The notes under the pieces are model-generated. The model was given only the letters and a program-made list of their open reading frames with translations. It was not told where the DNA came from and searched no databases. DNA of 64,000 bases from Serpula lacrymans var. lacrymans S7.9 (taxonomy: Eukaryota; Basidiomycota; Agaricomycetes; Boletales; Serpulaceae): contig NW_006763298.1 in NCBI RefSeq assembly GCF_000218685.1, positions 1,832,869 to 1,896,868 of the forward strand, written 5' to 3'. Below, in pieces: positions 37,759-48,959 of the stretch (position 1 is the stretch's first letter; each line of letters starts with the position of its first letter). A program made the translations under genes and the position numbers.

Positions 37759-39801
37759 TGTTATGCACCAAAGTTGATTGGTAGCATGGACAGGTCAAAA
37801 ATGAAGCGAATATTCAAAAAGACTCGCCTTTGTGCCACACAGGCACAGTGCCATTTGAAATAGTAATTAATATTGCCTTTTTTGAGCTTGTGGCTAATCA
37901 GCACCACCTCTATTAGGCAATTCAGTTGCACTCACCTTTGCTTTTCCATTCAGTACTTTCTGCATTTCGGCAAATTTTTGTGTTGCCACTGGCTACACAT
38001 TGTGCCCTTGCTTTTGTTGTTCTCTCTTACTTTACTCAGCCCCATCATGGGACCCTTGCTCTCTTTTTTATTCTCACCTGATAGTCGCTTCTGGATCCCC
38101 ATTTTAGTTCACCTCCTTATCACCTCCACCCTCCTTTTGCTTGTCATTCTTGCTCCCCCGCCATACCTGATGTCACTACTCTCTATCCGCTTCCGTCGCC
38201 AATCCGTTGACCACCACGTGCCACTGCTGATATCAGCAAAGCCCCAGTGGCTGGGTCATATTGGGCAACAGCTCCATCTTCATGACATTGATCTTCCATC
38301 ATATACCATCAAATCATTGGTTGCTCGTCTTGCCTGGTTGGAGCGTGGGTGGGTAGTTTTTGAGCTGGAGAAGGTTTATCCCCTTGCGTTGCCTATGTTC
38401 ATCACTGTCCCATTCACTTGGGTACACTTATCTTTTGTCCATTGTCTTCGCTACAGCTACACCTACCACACACTGCCTGGGACTCACTTGTTCCAAATTG
38501 GAACTACTCCCCTCCCTCCCTCATTTGACCAGGTGGTCCAATACAACCAGTCCATTGGTAAGGCCTTGGAACCGTCGGATTTGGACTAGGTGGTGGACCG
38601 GTGGCTCCAGTTTCTTTTTTTCCAGCAGAACATTCATTTACAGTGCAATTAATTTTGATTTTTGAATCATTTTTATGGACACATATTTTTTTTAAATGCC
38701 TGACTGACAATAAAGGAACTGTTGATACTGATATTCTTTTTGCTTTACCCTTTTTTTACTGCATCTTCCCATGACATCATGATTTTCTTGCTCTCTTTCT
38801 GTTATTGGACTTTATTTTATGGCTGTATAAACCTGTGATATTACTTACACAGCATTTATTGTTCTATCCCTTTCTTTTCCTTATTTTGACAATATTATTC
38901 TGTACTACCTACACAGGATTTGTCAGCATACATTCCTTCCTTCATGTTCTTTCTCATTCTTTTTGCACAGCTATACTGTGCATAGCCTACCTTCCTTTTA
39001 CTATATAAACCCCTGTATTTTACTTGTAAAAGAAACAAGAAATCCAATCCAGACTTCTTCTCTAATCTCAAGTCCACTTCTTACTGCTACTTGTGATCTA
39101 GTGTGGTCACAAGACTTTCCACTGCTACCACTGTTATCTGCTGTCATTTTTACTTGTCAATTTTGAAAATCTTTGTCATCTCTTTCAATTAGAGTCTTTC
39201 TGAGCACTACAGTTTGTGTGTCAGGAGCCTGCTATCACTGGGAACCTTGTCACCTTGTCATCTCATTGTTCTCAAACCTACCTTGTGCTACAATTAGCAA
39301 GGTAGTGCTCATCTATACTTGTCCTAAAGCCCCTATCCTCTATAGTTCAACTATCCCTCCTCCTCAAAACCCACACCCATACATCTCTGGGTTTTACTTT
39401 GAAGGATCATCATACATACCACCCCACAAACAACCAGAGCACTTATCTATTCTTGCTATTTCCCCTAGGATACTCCTTTTGGACTACCAACCTCTTGCCC
39501 TTGACCCTGGGGGTCTTTACACTATTGGCTCTTACTTACAAACCCAGCTTGGAGCTGAGCTTGGATTCACTACCTATTCTGAATATATACCCCTGTATAA
39601 CAGTAGGATAGGACAAGTTGAATCTACTCTACAATTCCCTGCTATTATTATAAAAAAAACCTCAGTCCTATCATCTGAGGAGACTATCACATCCATAATC
39701 CAATCCCTATCAGTGATAGAAGACCATGAATCTTGGACGATGGATGGTACCATAACTCCTAGAGTCAAACACAATCTAATAGCAAAGCAGATTGTAACAT
39801 T
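37759..39801 (+). mobile_element. Repeat R1 copy B and adjoining internal sequence
   Basis: It begins TGTTATGCACC and is similar to copies A and C up to about 39440 (CAACCAGA). It then diverges into a coding-like stretch (about 39460-39800) rich in Pro, Tyr and Leu, a relative of which is seen at 36930-36730. Copy B may thus retain internal element sequence that A and C lack. It includes the 180-codon ORF and the TATATAAACCCC box (about 39003). The right edge at about 39801 is set by the start of gypsy pol homology. Confidence 0.55.
38047..38589 (+). CDS. R1-encoded 180-aa membrane-type protein, copy B
   Basis: Exactly 543 bp like copies A and C, with the same N-terminal MGPLLSFLFSP and C-terminal GKALEPSDLD. 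Amino acid changes are scattered and mostly conservative (for example RRSVDY to RQSVDH). It has no stop or frameshift. Function unknown. Confidence 0.5.
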   Translation: MGPLLSFLFSPDSRFWIPILVHLLITSTLLLLVILAPPPYLMSLLSIRFRRQSVDHHVPLLISAKPQWLGHIGQQLHLHDIDLPSYTIKSLVARLAWLERGWVVFELEKVYPLALPMFITVPFTWVHLSFVHCLRYSYTYHTLPGTHLFQIGTTPLPPSFDQVVQYNQSIGKALEPSDLD

Positions 39802-42800
39802 GAGTACCAAGAACACAGGGAATGAGTCACCACTGAGGTCACCCAACTAGGGAAGATTAACTTAATTTTGGGCTGGACCTGGTTTTTCAAACACAAACCT
39901 GAGATTGACTGGCAGAAAGGGCCGGTTACCTTGTCACATTGTCCTCAGGAGTGTAATGACTTGGGTAAGCCAAATCACTCCATCAAACTGAGCTTGATAT
40001 GAGCTTGACAAAAGGATAAACACTGGTCACGTGTATGCCAAGCTTAGATCTTTGGATAAAAACAACAATGACAATGATGAGGTAAAACCTGTGGAAGAGA
40101 TTAAGAGGCTGGTACCTCCAGAGTATCATGATTTCTGGAAAGTCTTTTCTAAACATAAATTAGAGCACTTCCCAGAGGCTAAGCCTTGAGACCATGCTAC
40201 AGATTTGAAGGACACATTCAAACCTAGAAAGGGACACATGATTCCCCTCTCTGCTCCAGAAAAAGAGGAGGTCTATAGTTTCATAGACAGACAGCTAAGG
40301 AAGGGTTACATCAGACCTTCCAAGAGCCCTATGATATCCCCAGTATTCTTCATCCCTAAGAAGCACGGCAAAAAACACATGATTATGGACTATTGTTACC
40401 TAAATGAATACATGGTTAAAAATGCCTACCCGTTGCCTTTGATCAGTTAGCTAATAAACAAATTAGCTGGCGCCAAGATCCTAACAAAGATGGATGTCAG
40501 ATGGGGTAAGATAATGTATGCATCAAAGAAGAAGGTGCTTAGAAGGTCATGTTTATGTGCCATTGAGGATCCTTTGAGCCCCTTGTTGTGTTCTTTGGGT
40601 TAACCAATTCACTGGCAACCTTTCAGAGCATGATAAATGAAGTCTTTGCAGATATGGAAATCTGTGTCATCATTTACATTGACAATTTGTTAATTTTTAC
40701 AAAGTCAGACAATGAGACTGAGCATGACAGGATGGTGCAAAAAAGATGTCCTTCAATGCTTACAGGGATTGGACCTATTTACCAAACCCAAAAAATGTAA
40801 TTTTAAAGTAAAGGAAGTAGACTTCCTCAGTAAGATAATTGGCCAGGATAGAATCAGGATGGATCCTGAGAAAGTTCAAGCTATTTTTAATTGGCCAGTA
40901 CCTACTTGCATCAAAAAAGTTAGGGCCTTCCTAGGCTTAGGCAACTTCTATCAAAGGTTTGTTGAAAACTTTGCAAAGATAACGAGACTGTTGAATAATC
41001 TCACTAAAAAGGACATTGTTTGGCATTAGGGTGCCAAAGAACAAGAAGGTTTTGATAAGCTTAAACAGGCATTTACAACAGTGCCCATATTAGCATTTCC
41101 AGAATTAGACAAAGAGTTCCGGCTAGAAACTGACTTTTCTGATTTTGCTACTGGGGCTGTTTTGTCAATTAAATGCCCCAACGATCTTTGGAGGCCTTGT
41201 GCCTATTTATTGCATAGTTTGTTGCCTATAGAGTGCAACTATCAAATTTATGGTAAGGAGATGCTGGCCATCATTAGAGCTTGAGAGCACTGGCAGCACT
41301 ACTTAGAAGGTGCTAGGCACCAATTTGACATTTGGACTGATCATAAAAATCTGGAATATTTTATGACAGCCTGAGACTTGAACCAAAGACAGGCCTGCTA
41401 TGTGGTGTACTTGTCTAGGTTTAATTATAGATTAATTCATAAGCCTGGTACTTCTATGGGGAAAGTGGATGCTTTAGCTAGAAGAGAGGATCATGTCAAC
41501 GGCATCAAAGATGACAACAAAGGTGTCACCCTGATAGATTAATCCAGGGTTGCCAATGTTCAAATTGGGCAGGATTCCGATCTTCTGGAAGTCTTCAAGA
41601 AAGACATCTCCTCAGAAGAGAAGGCACACCTTGACGGCAATGAAAACTATTTATGGGAAGATAGGCTCTTCCATTTTAAAAACAAAATCTATGTGCCTGA
41701 GTCCACAAGGATCAAGGCTATAGACAGACAACATGGCACACCAGTGGTTGGGCACCCTGGGTGGCAACAAACAATGGAGTTGATCTCCAGAAACTACATG
41801 TGGCCTCACATGGTCAAAGACGTACAGGAATATGTAAAATCCTGTCTGAGATGTGCCATGGCAAAGAACTTGCATCAACAACTGGCTGGTAAACTTATGC
41901 CGAATCCGATACCAGCTGGTCCCTGGAAAGATATATAGGTTGATTTCACAACAGATCTACCTGAGTCAAATGGGTATGATTCAGTAATGGTGGTAGTTGA
42001 TCGCTTCTCCAAAGAAGCAGTGTTCATTCCCACCAATAAAACTATTACAGCCGCAGGCACAGTAGTTTTATTTGATGATTTTGTATGGTCTATCCATGGG
42101 TTACTAGAAACAGTTATCTCCAATAGGGGACCGCAATTCACTAGCAAATTTACGAAAGAACTATGCCGGATGCTGGGCATCAAACCTAAATTATCAACAA
42201 TGTTCCATCCACAAACAGATAGACAAATGGAGAGGCTCAACCAGGAGTTGAAACAGTATCTCCAAGTATTTATTAATGGCAAGCAGACAGATTAGGCCAA
42301 GTGGCTAAAGATAGCCCAGTTCTCTTATAATGTCAAACAGTTATTGGCTACAGGGAAGGCATCATTCAAGGTTACAAGGTTGTACCTCCCCAGAATGGGT
42401 GTAGAAACTGGCAAAAGCAAGAACAAGGCTGGAGCATGATCAAAGACATGAAGTCTGTCTTAGACAAAACGTGTAAGGTGCTATTGTAAACTGCAGAGCA
42501 GATGAAAGACAGGGCAGAGCGTAGACGCTCTAAGGCCCCTGACTACAAGGTTGGCAACCTGGTTTGGTTGGATACCAACCACTTAAAATTAAAAGATTGG
42601 CAGTCTAGAAAACTGACCAAAAAGTGGATTGGTCCTTACCGGATTAAGGAAGTCAAACCCAATGCAGTGGAGCTGGAACTACCAAAATGAATGAGGGCAG
42701 TACCCATGGTCAACATTAGTTGTGTGAAACCCTACAAAGGACTGCTGCTGGGACAGTGCATAGACCAGCCCAGACTGGTTGTAGTCACCCAGGAAGGTGA

Positions 42801-43094
42801 AGAAGAGTTCAAAGTTGAGCAAGTGGTGGATGCATGCATGAAGCATGGGAAATTAGTGTTCCTGATCCTATGAAAGGGCTATGGAGAGGACAGAATGTAG
42901 GGACCAGAAGCCTATCTGGACAATTCCCACAATGCTGTTCACAAATTTTATTCTAAGAATCCCTCAGCTCCCAGGAAGCTTAGAGGCATGGATCCAAACC
43001 TTTTTAATTCCCTTTTACACCCTATGCCTGAAAATTTTACTACTACCTCCGGCACTTGGTCTTGCCTGGAAGTTGAGCCTTACAGAGGGGGTAG
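39802..43094 (+). pseudogene. Decayed chromovirus pol with many transition-type stops
   Basis: Plus-strand relative of the intact pol, from the protease region (matching QLGKINLILGWTW) through RT (LRKGYIRPSKSP, FFGLTNSLATFQ, YIDNLLIF where the catalytic YIDD is changed), RNase H, integrase (SNRGPQFTSKF) and C-terminus, ending at a polypurine tract GAGGGGGTAG just before an LTR at 43095. Stops often replace Trp or Arg codons, for instance near 40187, 41027 and 41281, consistent with C-to-T or G-to-A change. Small indels also occur. It is non-functional; the RT active-site Asp pair is altered to Asp-Asn. Confidence 0.88.
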
Positions 43095-43287
43095 TGTTAC
43101 AATACACAATTTTTGGACCTTTGATTTTTATTCTCCACTTTAAGTTTCTTTCTTGATTTTCACACACTGATATGCGGCACTTTTTTTTTGTTCAAACTCC
43201 ACTTTCACGCGCTGCACTGCCTTTCTTTATTTTTAGATACAAGTCTTTCATGCAGTAGAGCTGGTCACACCGGCTGCACCTTACGAC
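43095..43287 (+). repeat. Truncated 3' LTR of the decayed pol element
   Basis: TGTTACAATACACAATTTTTGG follows the polypurine tract directly. The copy stops after about 193 bp, where a second LTR begins (43288). Confidence 0.75.
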
Positions 43288-43535
43288 TGTTACAATAACA
43301 CATTTTTGGACCTTTAATTTTCATTCTCCTCTTTAACCTTTTACTGTAGTTTTCACACTCCATGCCATGCGGCACTTTCCCTTTTGTTCAAACTCCACCT
43401 TCTCACGCTGCGCTGCCTTTCTTCTTATTTTAGCTACAAGTTTTTCACGCAGTGGAGCTGGTCACACGGGCTGCGCCCTCTGACATCATCAGCCACTGTT
43501 TTTATCAACTGTACAGTACATAAGTATAAACACGC

Positions 43536-45350
43536 TGTTGATGATGAGAACTGCTGTTAGAAAACCACACACAAAAACAAACTAACACACAATCCTCCCA
43601 GATTCCACGGAACTTGTTTATGGGCTTTGCCTCCTAGAACAGTGGAGTGGTCTGGTTGTTCGTGGGGTGGTACGTATAAGGATCCTTCAAAGTAAAACCC
43701 AGAGGTGTATGAGTGTGGGTTTTGAGGAGGAGTGATAGTTGAATTTATAGAAGATAGGGGCTTAGTGACGAGTATAGATGAGCACTACCTTGCTAATTGT
43801 AGCACAAGGTAGGTTTGAGAACGACGAGGATGACGAGGTGACGAGGTTCCCAGTGATAGCAGGCTCCTGACGCACAAACTGTAGTGCTCAGAAGGACTCT
43901 AATTGAAAGGGATAACAATGACTTCAAAAGTGGGAAGTGACGATGACAGCAGTTGACAGTGGTAGCAGTGGGAAGTGTTGTGACCACACTGGATCACAAG
44001 TAGCAGAGTAGTGAACCTGAATTTAGAGAAGAAGTCTGGAATGGAGTTCTTGCTTTTTTTACAAGGTAAAATACAGGGGTTTATATAGTAAAAGAAAAGT
44101 AGGCTATGCACAGTATAGCTGTGCAAAAAGAATGAGAAAGAACATGAAGGAAGGAATGTATGCTGACAAATCCTGTGTAGGTAGTACAGGATAAGATTGT
44201 CGAAAAAGGAAAAGAAAGGGATAGAACAATGAATGCTGTGAGTAATGTCACAGGTTTGTACAGCCATAAAGTAAAGTCCAATAGCAAAAAGAGAGCAAGA
44301 AAATCATGAAGTCATGGGAAGATGCAGTAAAAAAAGGGTAAAGCAAAAAGAATATCAGTATCAACAGTTCCTTTATTGTCAGTCAGGCATTCTAAAAAAA
44401 TATGTGTCCATAAAAATGATTCAAAAATCAAAAATAATCGCACTGTAAATGAATGTTCTGCTGAAGAAAAAGAAACTGGAGCCACCGGTCCACCACCTAG
44501 TCCAAATCCGACAGTTCCATGGCCTTACCAATGGACTGGTTGTGTTGGACCACCTGATCAAACGAGGGAGGGAGAGGAGTAGTTCCAATTTGGAACAAGT
44601 GAGTCCCAGGCAGCGTGTGGTAGGTGTAGCTGTAGCGAAGACGATGGACAAAAGATAAGTGTACCCAAGTGAATGGGACAGCGATGAACATGGGCGACGC
44701 AAGGGGATGAACCTTCTCCAGCTCAAAAACTACCCACCCACACTCCAACCAGGCAAGACGAGCGACCGATGTTTTGATAGTATATGATGGCAGATCGACG
44801 TCATGAAGATGGACCTGTTGCCCTATTTGGACTGCCCGCCGGGGCTTTGCTGATATCAGCAGTGGCACGTGGTAGTCAACAGATCGGCGACGGAAGCAGA
44901 TAGGAAGTGGTGACATCAGAAATGGTGGGGGTGCAAATAAGATGAGGAGGAGGAGGGTGGAGGTGATGAAAAAGTGGATTAGAATGGGGATCCAGAAACG
45001 ACCGTCAGGTGAGAATAAAAAGGAGAGGAAGGGGCCCATGGTGGGGCTAGGCAAAGGAAGGGGAGTAAGGGAAACGACAAAAGCGAGGGCGCAATGCAAT
45101 GTGTAGCCAGTGGCGAGGCAAAAATTTGCCAAAATGCCAAAATGTGGAAAGTACCGAATGGAAAAGCAAAGGTGAGCGTGACTGGATTGCCTAATAGAGG
45201 TGGTGCTGATCAGCCACAAGTTCAAAACAGGCAATATTAATTACTATTCCACGTGGCACTGTGCCTGTGTGGCGCAAAGGCGAGTCTTTTTGAATATTCG
45301 CTTCGTTATTGACACCTGTCCATGCTACCAATCAACTTTGGTGCATGACA
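43536..45350 (-). mobile_element. Repeat R1 copy C (edges defined by empty-site comparison)
   Basis: A 1815-bp insertion in an LTR, starting TGTTGATGATG and ending GGTGCATGACA on the plus strand (so TG...CA). ACGC flanks both sides (43532-43535 and 45351-45354). It is oriented on the minus strand relative to its 180-codon ORF and its TATA sequence (about 44092-44082). This copy defines R1. Confidence 0.75.
44497..45039 (-). CDS. R1-encoded 180-aa membrane-type protein, copy C
   Basis: 543 bp with the same ATG context (CCACCATGG) as copy A. It differs from A mainly by scattered substitutions (for example IGKAMELSDLD at the end). Upstream of the ATG the frame is shifted relative to A and B, which supports the MGP start. 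No stop. Function unknown. Confidence 0.5.
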   Translation of the reverse strand: MGPFLSFLFSPDGRFWIPILIHFFITSTLLLLILFAPPPFLMSPLPICFRRRSVDYHVPLLISAKPRRAVQIGQQVHLHDVDLPSYTIKTSVARLAWLECGWVVFELEKVHPLASPMFIAVPFTWVHLSFVHRLRYSYTYHTLPGTHLFQIGTTPLPPSFDQVVQHNQSIGKAMELSDLD

Positions 45351-45519
45351 ACGCTGTAGTAGTATATAAACCCCAATAGATCCAGGAGACTCCTCAGCGA
45401 GTCCTCCTGTTGTTTACCCACAAATAACTCGGTCCTATCTTAAGGGGTAACCACTCCCTCTCATTACTCTCTTGCTTGTCTGAGTTGTGCGCCAGAGTAA
45501 CTAACTCTTCGTTGTTACA

Positions 45520-46014
45520 TTAGGACTCACTCTTACTACTCTCTCACACTTTGTGCAAACCCGGTCCCCAGGGTTTAGGGGTTATTGTTTTGGAATATCC
45601 CAAATAGCAGAAGGGTGCGCTCCTAGCGACAGTCCTGTAGTGCTCAGGGAGAAGGGAAGATTATCAGATACATGGCCCCCAGTGTCAAGGGGAGTACTTT
45701 AGCTCAGAAATAGTGTGGAACTATTGTTGATTAGAATTTATATACAAAACTTCTTCTTCAAATACCTCTGACCAGGCCGGGCACTTGCCTCTGCCAGTTG
45801 GAGAAGGGTTGACAGCTTAACAAGTGGACCACCCCCTGACAACTGTTCAGACCAGGGTTCAAATACTATAACTTTATATACATTTCCAAATACTATAGTG
45901 TGGGTAGTCTGAGATTGAGATCTGATACTCAGCTGGGAAGAGGTTGATCCGCAGATAGCAAGCGGGGACCCCAGGTACCTTTTTTTTTACATTACCAAAA
46001 AGAACAAGTTGACA
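45520..46014 (+). other. Leader of the decayed second chromovirus
   Basis: Sequence resembles the 5' leader of the intact element (35598-36120), including the start next to the LTR and the segment just before gag. No coding region. Confidence 0.6.
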
Positions 46015-47243
46015 TGTTGTTGCAAAACCAACCTGATGTCAACACTCTGTTGCACAACATGCGTGCACAGATCTTGATGTTAACTACGCAACTTGCCAAG
46101 CTTCAGGAAAACCCCCCTGTAGCTACTACATCTGGATGAAAGTTCAGCAAGAAAGTCGAGATCATTGCTGACCCCGGTGCTTTTGAAGGAGACCGGGCTC
46201 AATTTGCCAAATGGTGGATCAAGCTCCAAATTTGGATCAAAGCGAACTGGAACGCATTCGCTGATGATTTTGAGATAGCAACAGCTGTGCTGTCAAGACT
46301 CAAAGGACCTGTGGCAGGTCAATATGCCCAAGTAAGACCCCAGGAATGCTACACCACGGGTGTATGGCCTACCTGGGACAATCTCAAAGTAGAGATCAAA
46401 GAATATTTTAAACCACAAGCTAAACGTGACTGGGCGCATCAGCAAATCCATTCCTTCAAACAAGGAAACATGAGGATGGATGACTACGTAACCCGGTTCC
46501 TGGCTCTCTCCATCCAAGGAGGGCTTGGAAATGAACACACAGTAGAACTGCTGGAACACAATGTGAACCCCTACATTGCCCAACAAATCTACTTGCAGGA
46601 TACAAGAAGCAACGACCTGGCCCTGGCGGCTGAGGAAGTTCGATGAATTGGTAGAGCCATGGAGCTCTACGCTATGCACCAAGGTGGCGGGTCCACCACC
46701 AAAAACAACTATTTCCAGAGGAGCCCTGGGTTATCAAACCAAAATAAACAACATTCTCACAGGTTCAAGCCGTTTGGGCTGCAACCAGGGCAGGGAGCCC
46801 CTATGGATATCGGCACGGTCCAAGGTGGACAGATGCACAGATTCAAGGGGAACTTCTACAATTGTGGCCAAGAGGGACACATGTCCCAAGACTGTAGAAA
46901 CAAGGTGCAGGCCGCCCAACAAAAAAATAACCAAGGGCGCCAGACACGCCAATTAGAAACTGAAAAGCTGGATGATTGGCTCAATACTCTGGCCGGTCGT
47001 TCGTACAACAAAATCCAGGCCTTTTTTTTTTACGACCAACAGGTCGCTGAGATGAAGGCTCAGGGAAAAGAGTTCGGAGCTTAGGCCACTTGGGTGCCTT
47101 TGCTCCTATGAACAATGAAGTAAACCACAACAAAGTGGCCACTACTCTGGGGTGTTGCACGAGCAATCAAGGAAAGACAGGGGTGGCTCCCCAAATTGTA
47201 AATAGATTTTTAAATTTGTTATCTGAAGTATGTATGTGTATGA
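46015..47243 (+). pseudogene. Decayed chromovirus gag and start of pol
   Basis: Relative of the intact Gag with a few stops (a TGA near 46136 and another at 46644-46646 where the intact copy has Arg). The CCHC knuckle (CGQEGHMSQDC) remains. It ends KEFGA plus TAG at 47082-47084. The slippery heptamer and most of the downstream stem are conserved. Pol follows for about 150 bp and is then cut at 47244 by an LTR of another family. Confidence 0.85.
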
Positions 47244-47652
47244 TGTAACGACCAAGAGTTTGTTACTCCGGCGCACAACTCAGACAAGCTATAGAGAGGA
47301 TGATGAGGGAGTGGTTACCCTTTGGGCTTCAACAAGTTAGTTGTGAGTATACAACAGGAGGACTCACTGAGTCCTTCCCCATGTATTGCTCCTGTATATA
47401 TACTAAAATACATGAGGTACTATACAGTTGTAAATAAAGTTTAAAGTCCGATGTCTAGCATGTGACCGGTCACATGGTGAGTCTAGGCACTGGTCAGGTG
47501 TTGTGTCGCATGACTTGGTCATGTGACTATGAAAAGTCGAAAATGTAAAGTAAAGTAAATGGTCACATGACTGGTCATGTGACTTGGAAAAATAAAAGTA
47601 AAAATATGAAAAAGGTGAAGTGTAAGTAGGTACTGGTATGTCAATTGTAACA
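47244..47652 (-). repeat. LTR of the second family, reverse orientation
   Basis: TGTAACGACC...CAATTGTAACA on the plus strand, the reverse of the family at 37223-37627. No clean 5-bp duplication is seen (TATGA against ACATG), and pol sequence does not resume on the right, so a deletion or rearrangement accompanied it. Confidence 0.75.
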
Positions 47653-48959
47653 ACATGAGATACTACATCTTCTTGTCCTTGTACCACCATCATCCTCATA
47701 CCACCATCCTATCACCAACACCATGAAGCAAAGGGTATGCAAAAGGTATGTTGTTCCCTCCTGTTGCTTGCAGTTTCACTAATATATGTCTTAGAAAAAT
47801 GCTTTGGATGCCACTGTTATGGTGAAGACCACACTATTTCATTGGTCTACTAGTACTGATACTATACTACTTTGGAAACCCAATGCAGAGGTGTTGTTGT
47901 TTTGGTTCAGCAGGTGTTGTTTTATATCATCTTCAACGCCTGTGTAGTATGTCCCTGTAATTTATTGTGTTTCATTGTTATATGTTTTAATTCAGTGTTT
48001 GAATAGTCCTGAAATCATTGGAAGAAAATGATTTAGAATGATATAACCAGTGTCAATATTCTACATTAGCTGACAATAATATTCTAAGGATTGAAAGGGT
48101 TATTTTGGTATTTAGATAGATACAGAGCAATATATTCGGTGGCAATTGTTCCCCATTGGCCTAAATATTGTCGTTTCCGGCTGGGGCGTTTCGGGCCCGA
48201 GTCGTGAGAACTATGTATGACCAGGTAAAATCAATCGACCAAGTCACGCACGTACGTAGTAGTTGATCGGTCTTCAGGTCAAAAATAGGTCTGATCGATA
48301 TTGCAGGCACCAACCGATGCTAGCAGCCCAATCTTATAATAGGCCTGTAGCTGCGGTTGTACCTTGCTTTTTTTTTGGTTATAACGTACGGATCCGTAGT
48401 ACTGCCAGGTTGGTGGGTCAGTGAGGTCACCGTCTGTTCGGATGGGCTATTCGGACGTAATCAAGGGACAATACTTATGATGTTCGGCCAGGGACTCAGA
48501 AACCGCCAGTGGTAAGTGTTTAGAACATGCAGAATTGATTTAGATTTACTTGAATGTTCCATCCGAACAGACGGCAACCAATGCCATACGGAAACGAATT
48601 CCAGAAACTGATCGGACAACTGATGCCCATGTAGACCCTTGAATATTAAAAACTTGTTTGTTGTCCAGCCTTTTTTCAAACAAATGCTGCGCAGGAAGAA
48701 CCGAACAATGATGGCTAGTGTGAAGTCGCTTTGCCGCATCTCGGTTTCACCTCGGTTTCATTGCGCAGTGTCTGACAAACATTTCGTGTTGAGCCTAAAA
48801 GTGCGGAAGACGCAAGATGCAATTGCGACTTTCGTGTTCCAGCAGAAGCACTTGAGGCGAGTATCGTTTTTGAACCACGTTTATACTTCTATAACAACAC
48901 ACGTATCAGGTCAGACTGGACAAATCATTGTCAACATATTGTAGCTCTTCCCTGTCTCG
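47653..48959. promoter_or_regulatory. Intergenic/promoter region of NRPS-R
   Basis: No gene supported. Notable sites are an ATTCGGT word at 48134-48140 and a perfect 16-bp inverted repeat (CCGTCTGTTCGGATGG at 48430-48445, its complement at 48559-48574), separated by 113 bp, ending about 385 bp before the NRPS-R start. Confidence 0.45.

Larger units (their letters stand above)
43288..45519 (+). repeat. Chromovirus 5' LTR split by R1 copy C
   Basis: TGTTACAATAACAC at 43288 to GTTGTTACA at 45519. Removing the R1 insertion and its 4-bp duplication leaves 413 bp, matching the 414-bp solo LTR at 27031. The sequence after 45519 (TTAGGACTCACTC) matches the leader of the intact element, so this is the 5' LTR of the decayed element whose gag starts at 46015. 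Confidence 0.8.

Noticed and set aside
47239..47657. Target-site duplication for the LTR at 47244-47652
   Set aside because: The flanks TATGA and ACATG do not match; one side was probably lost.
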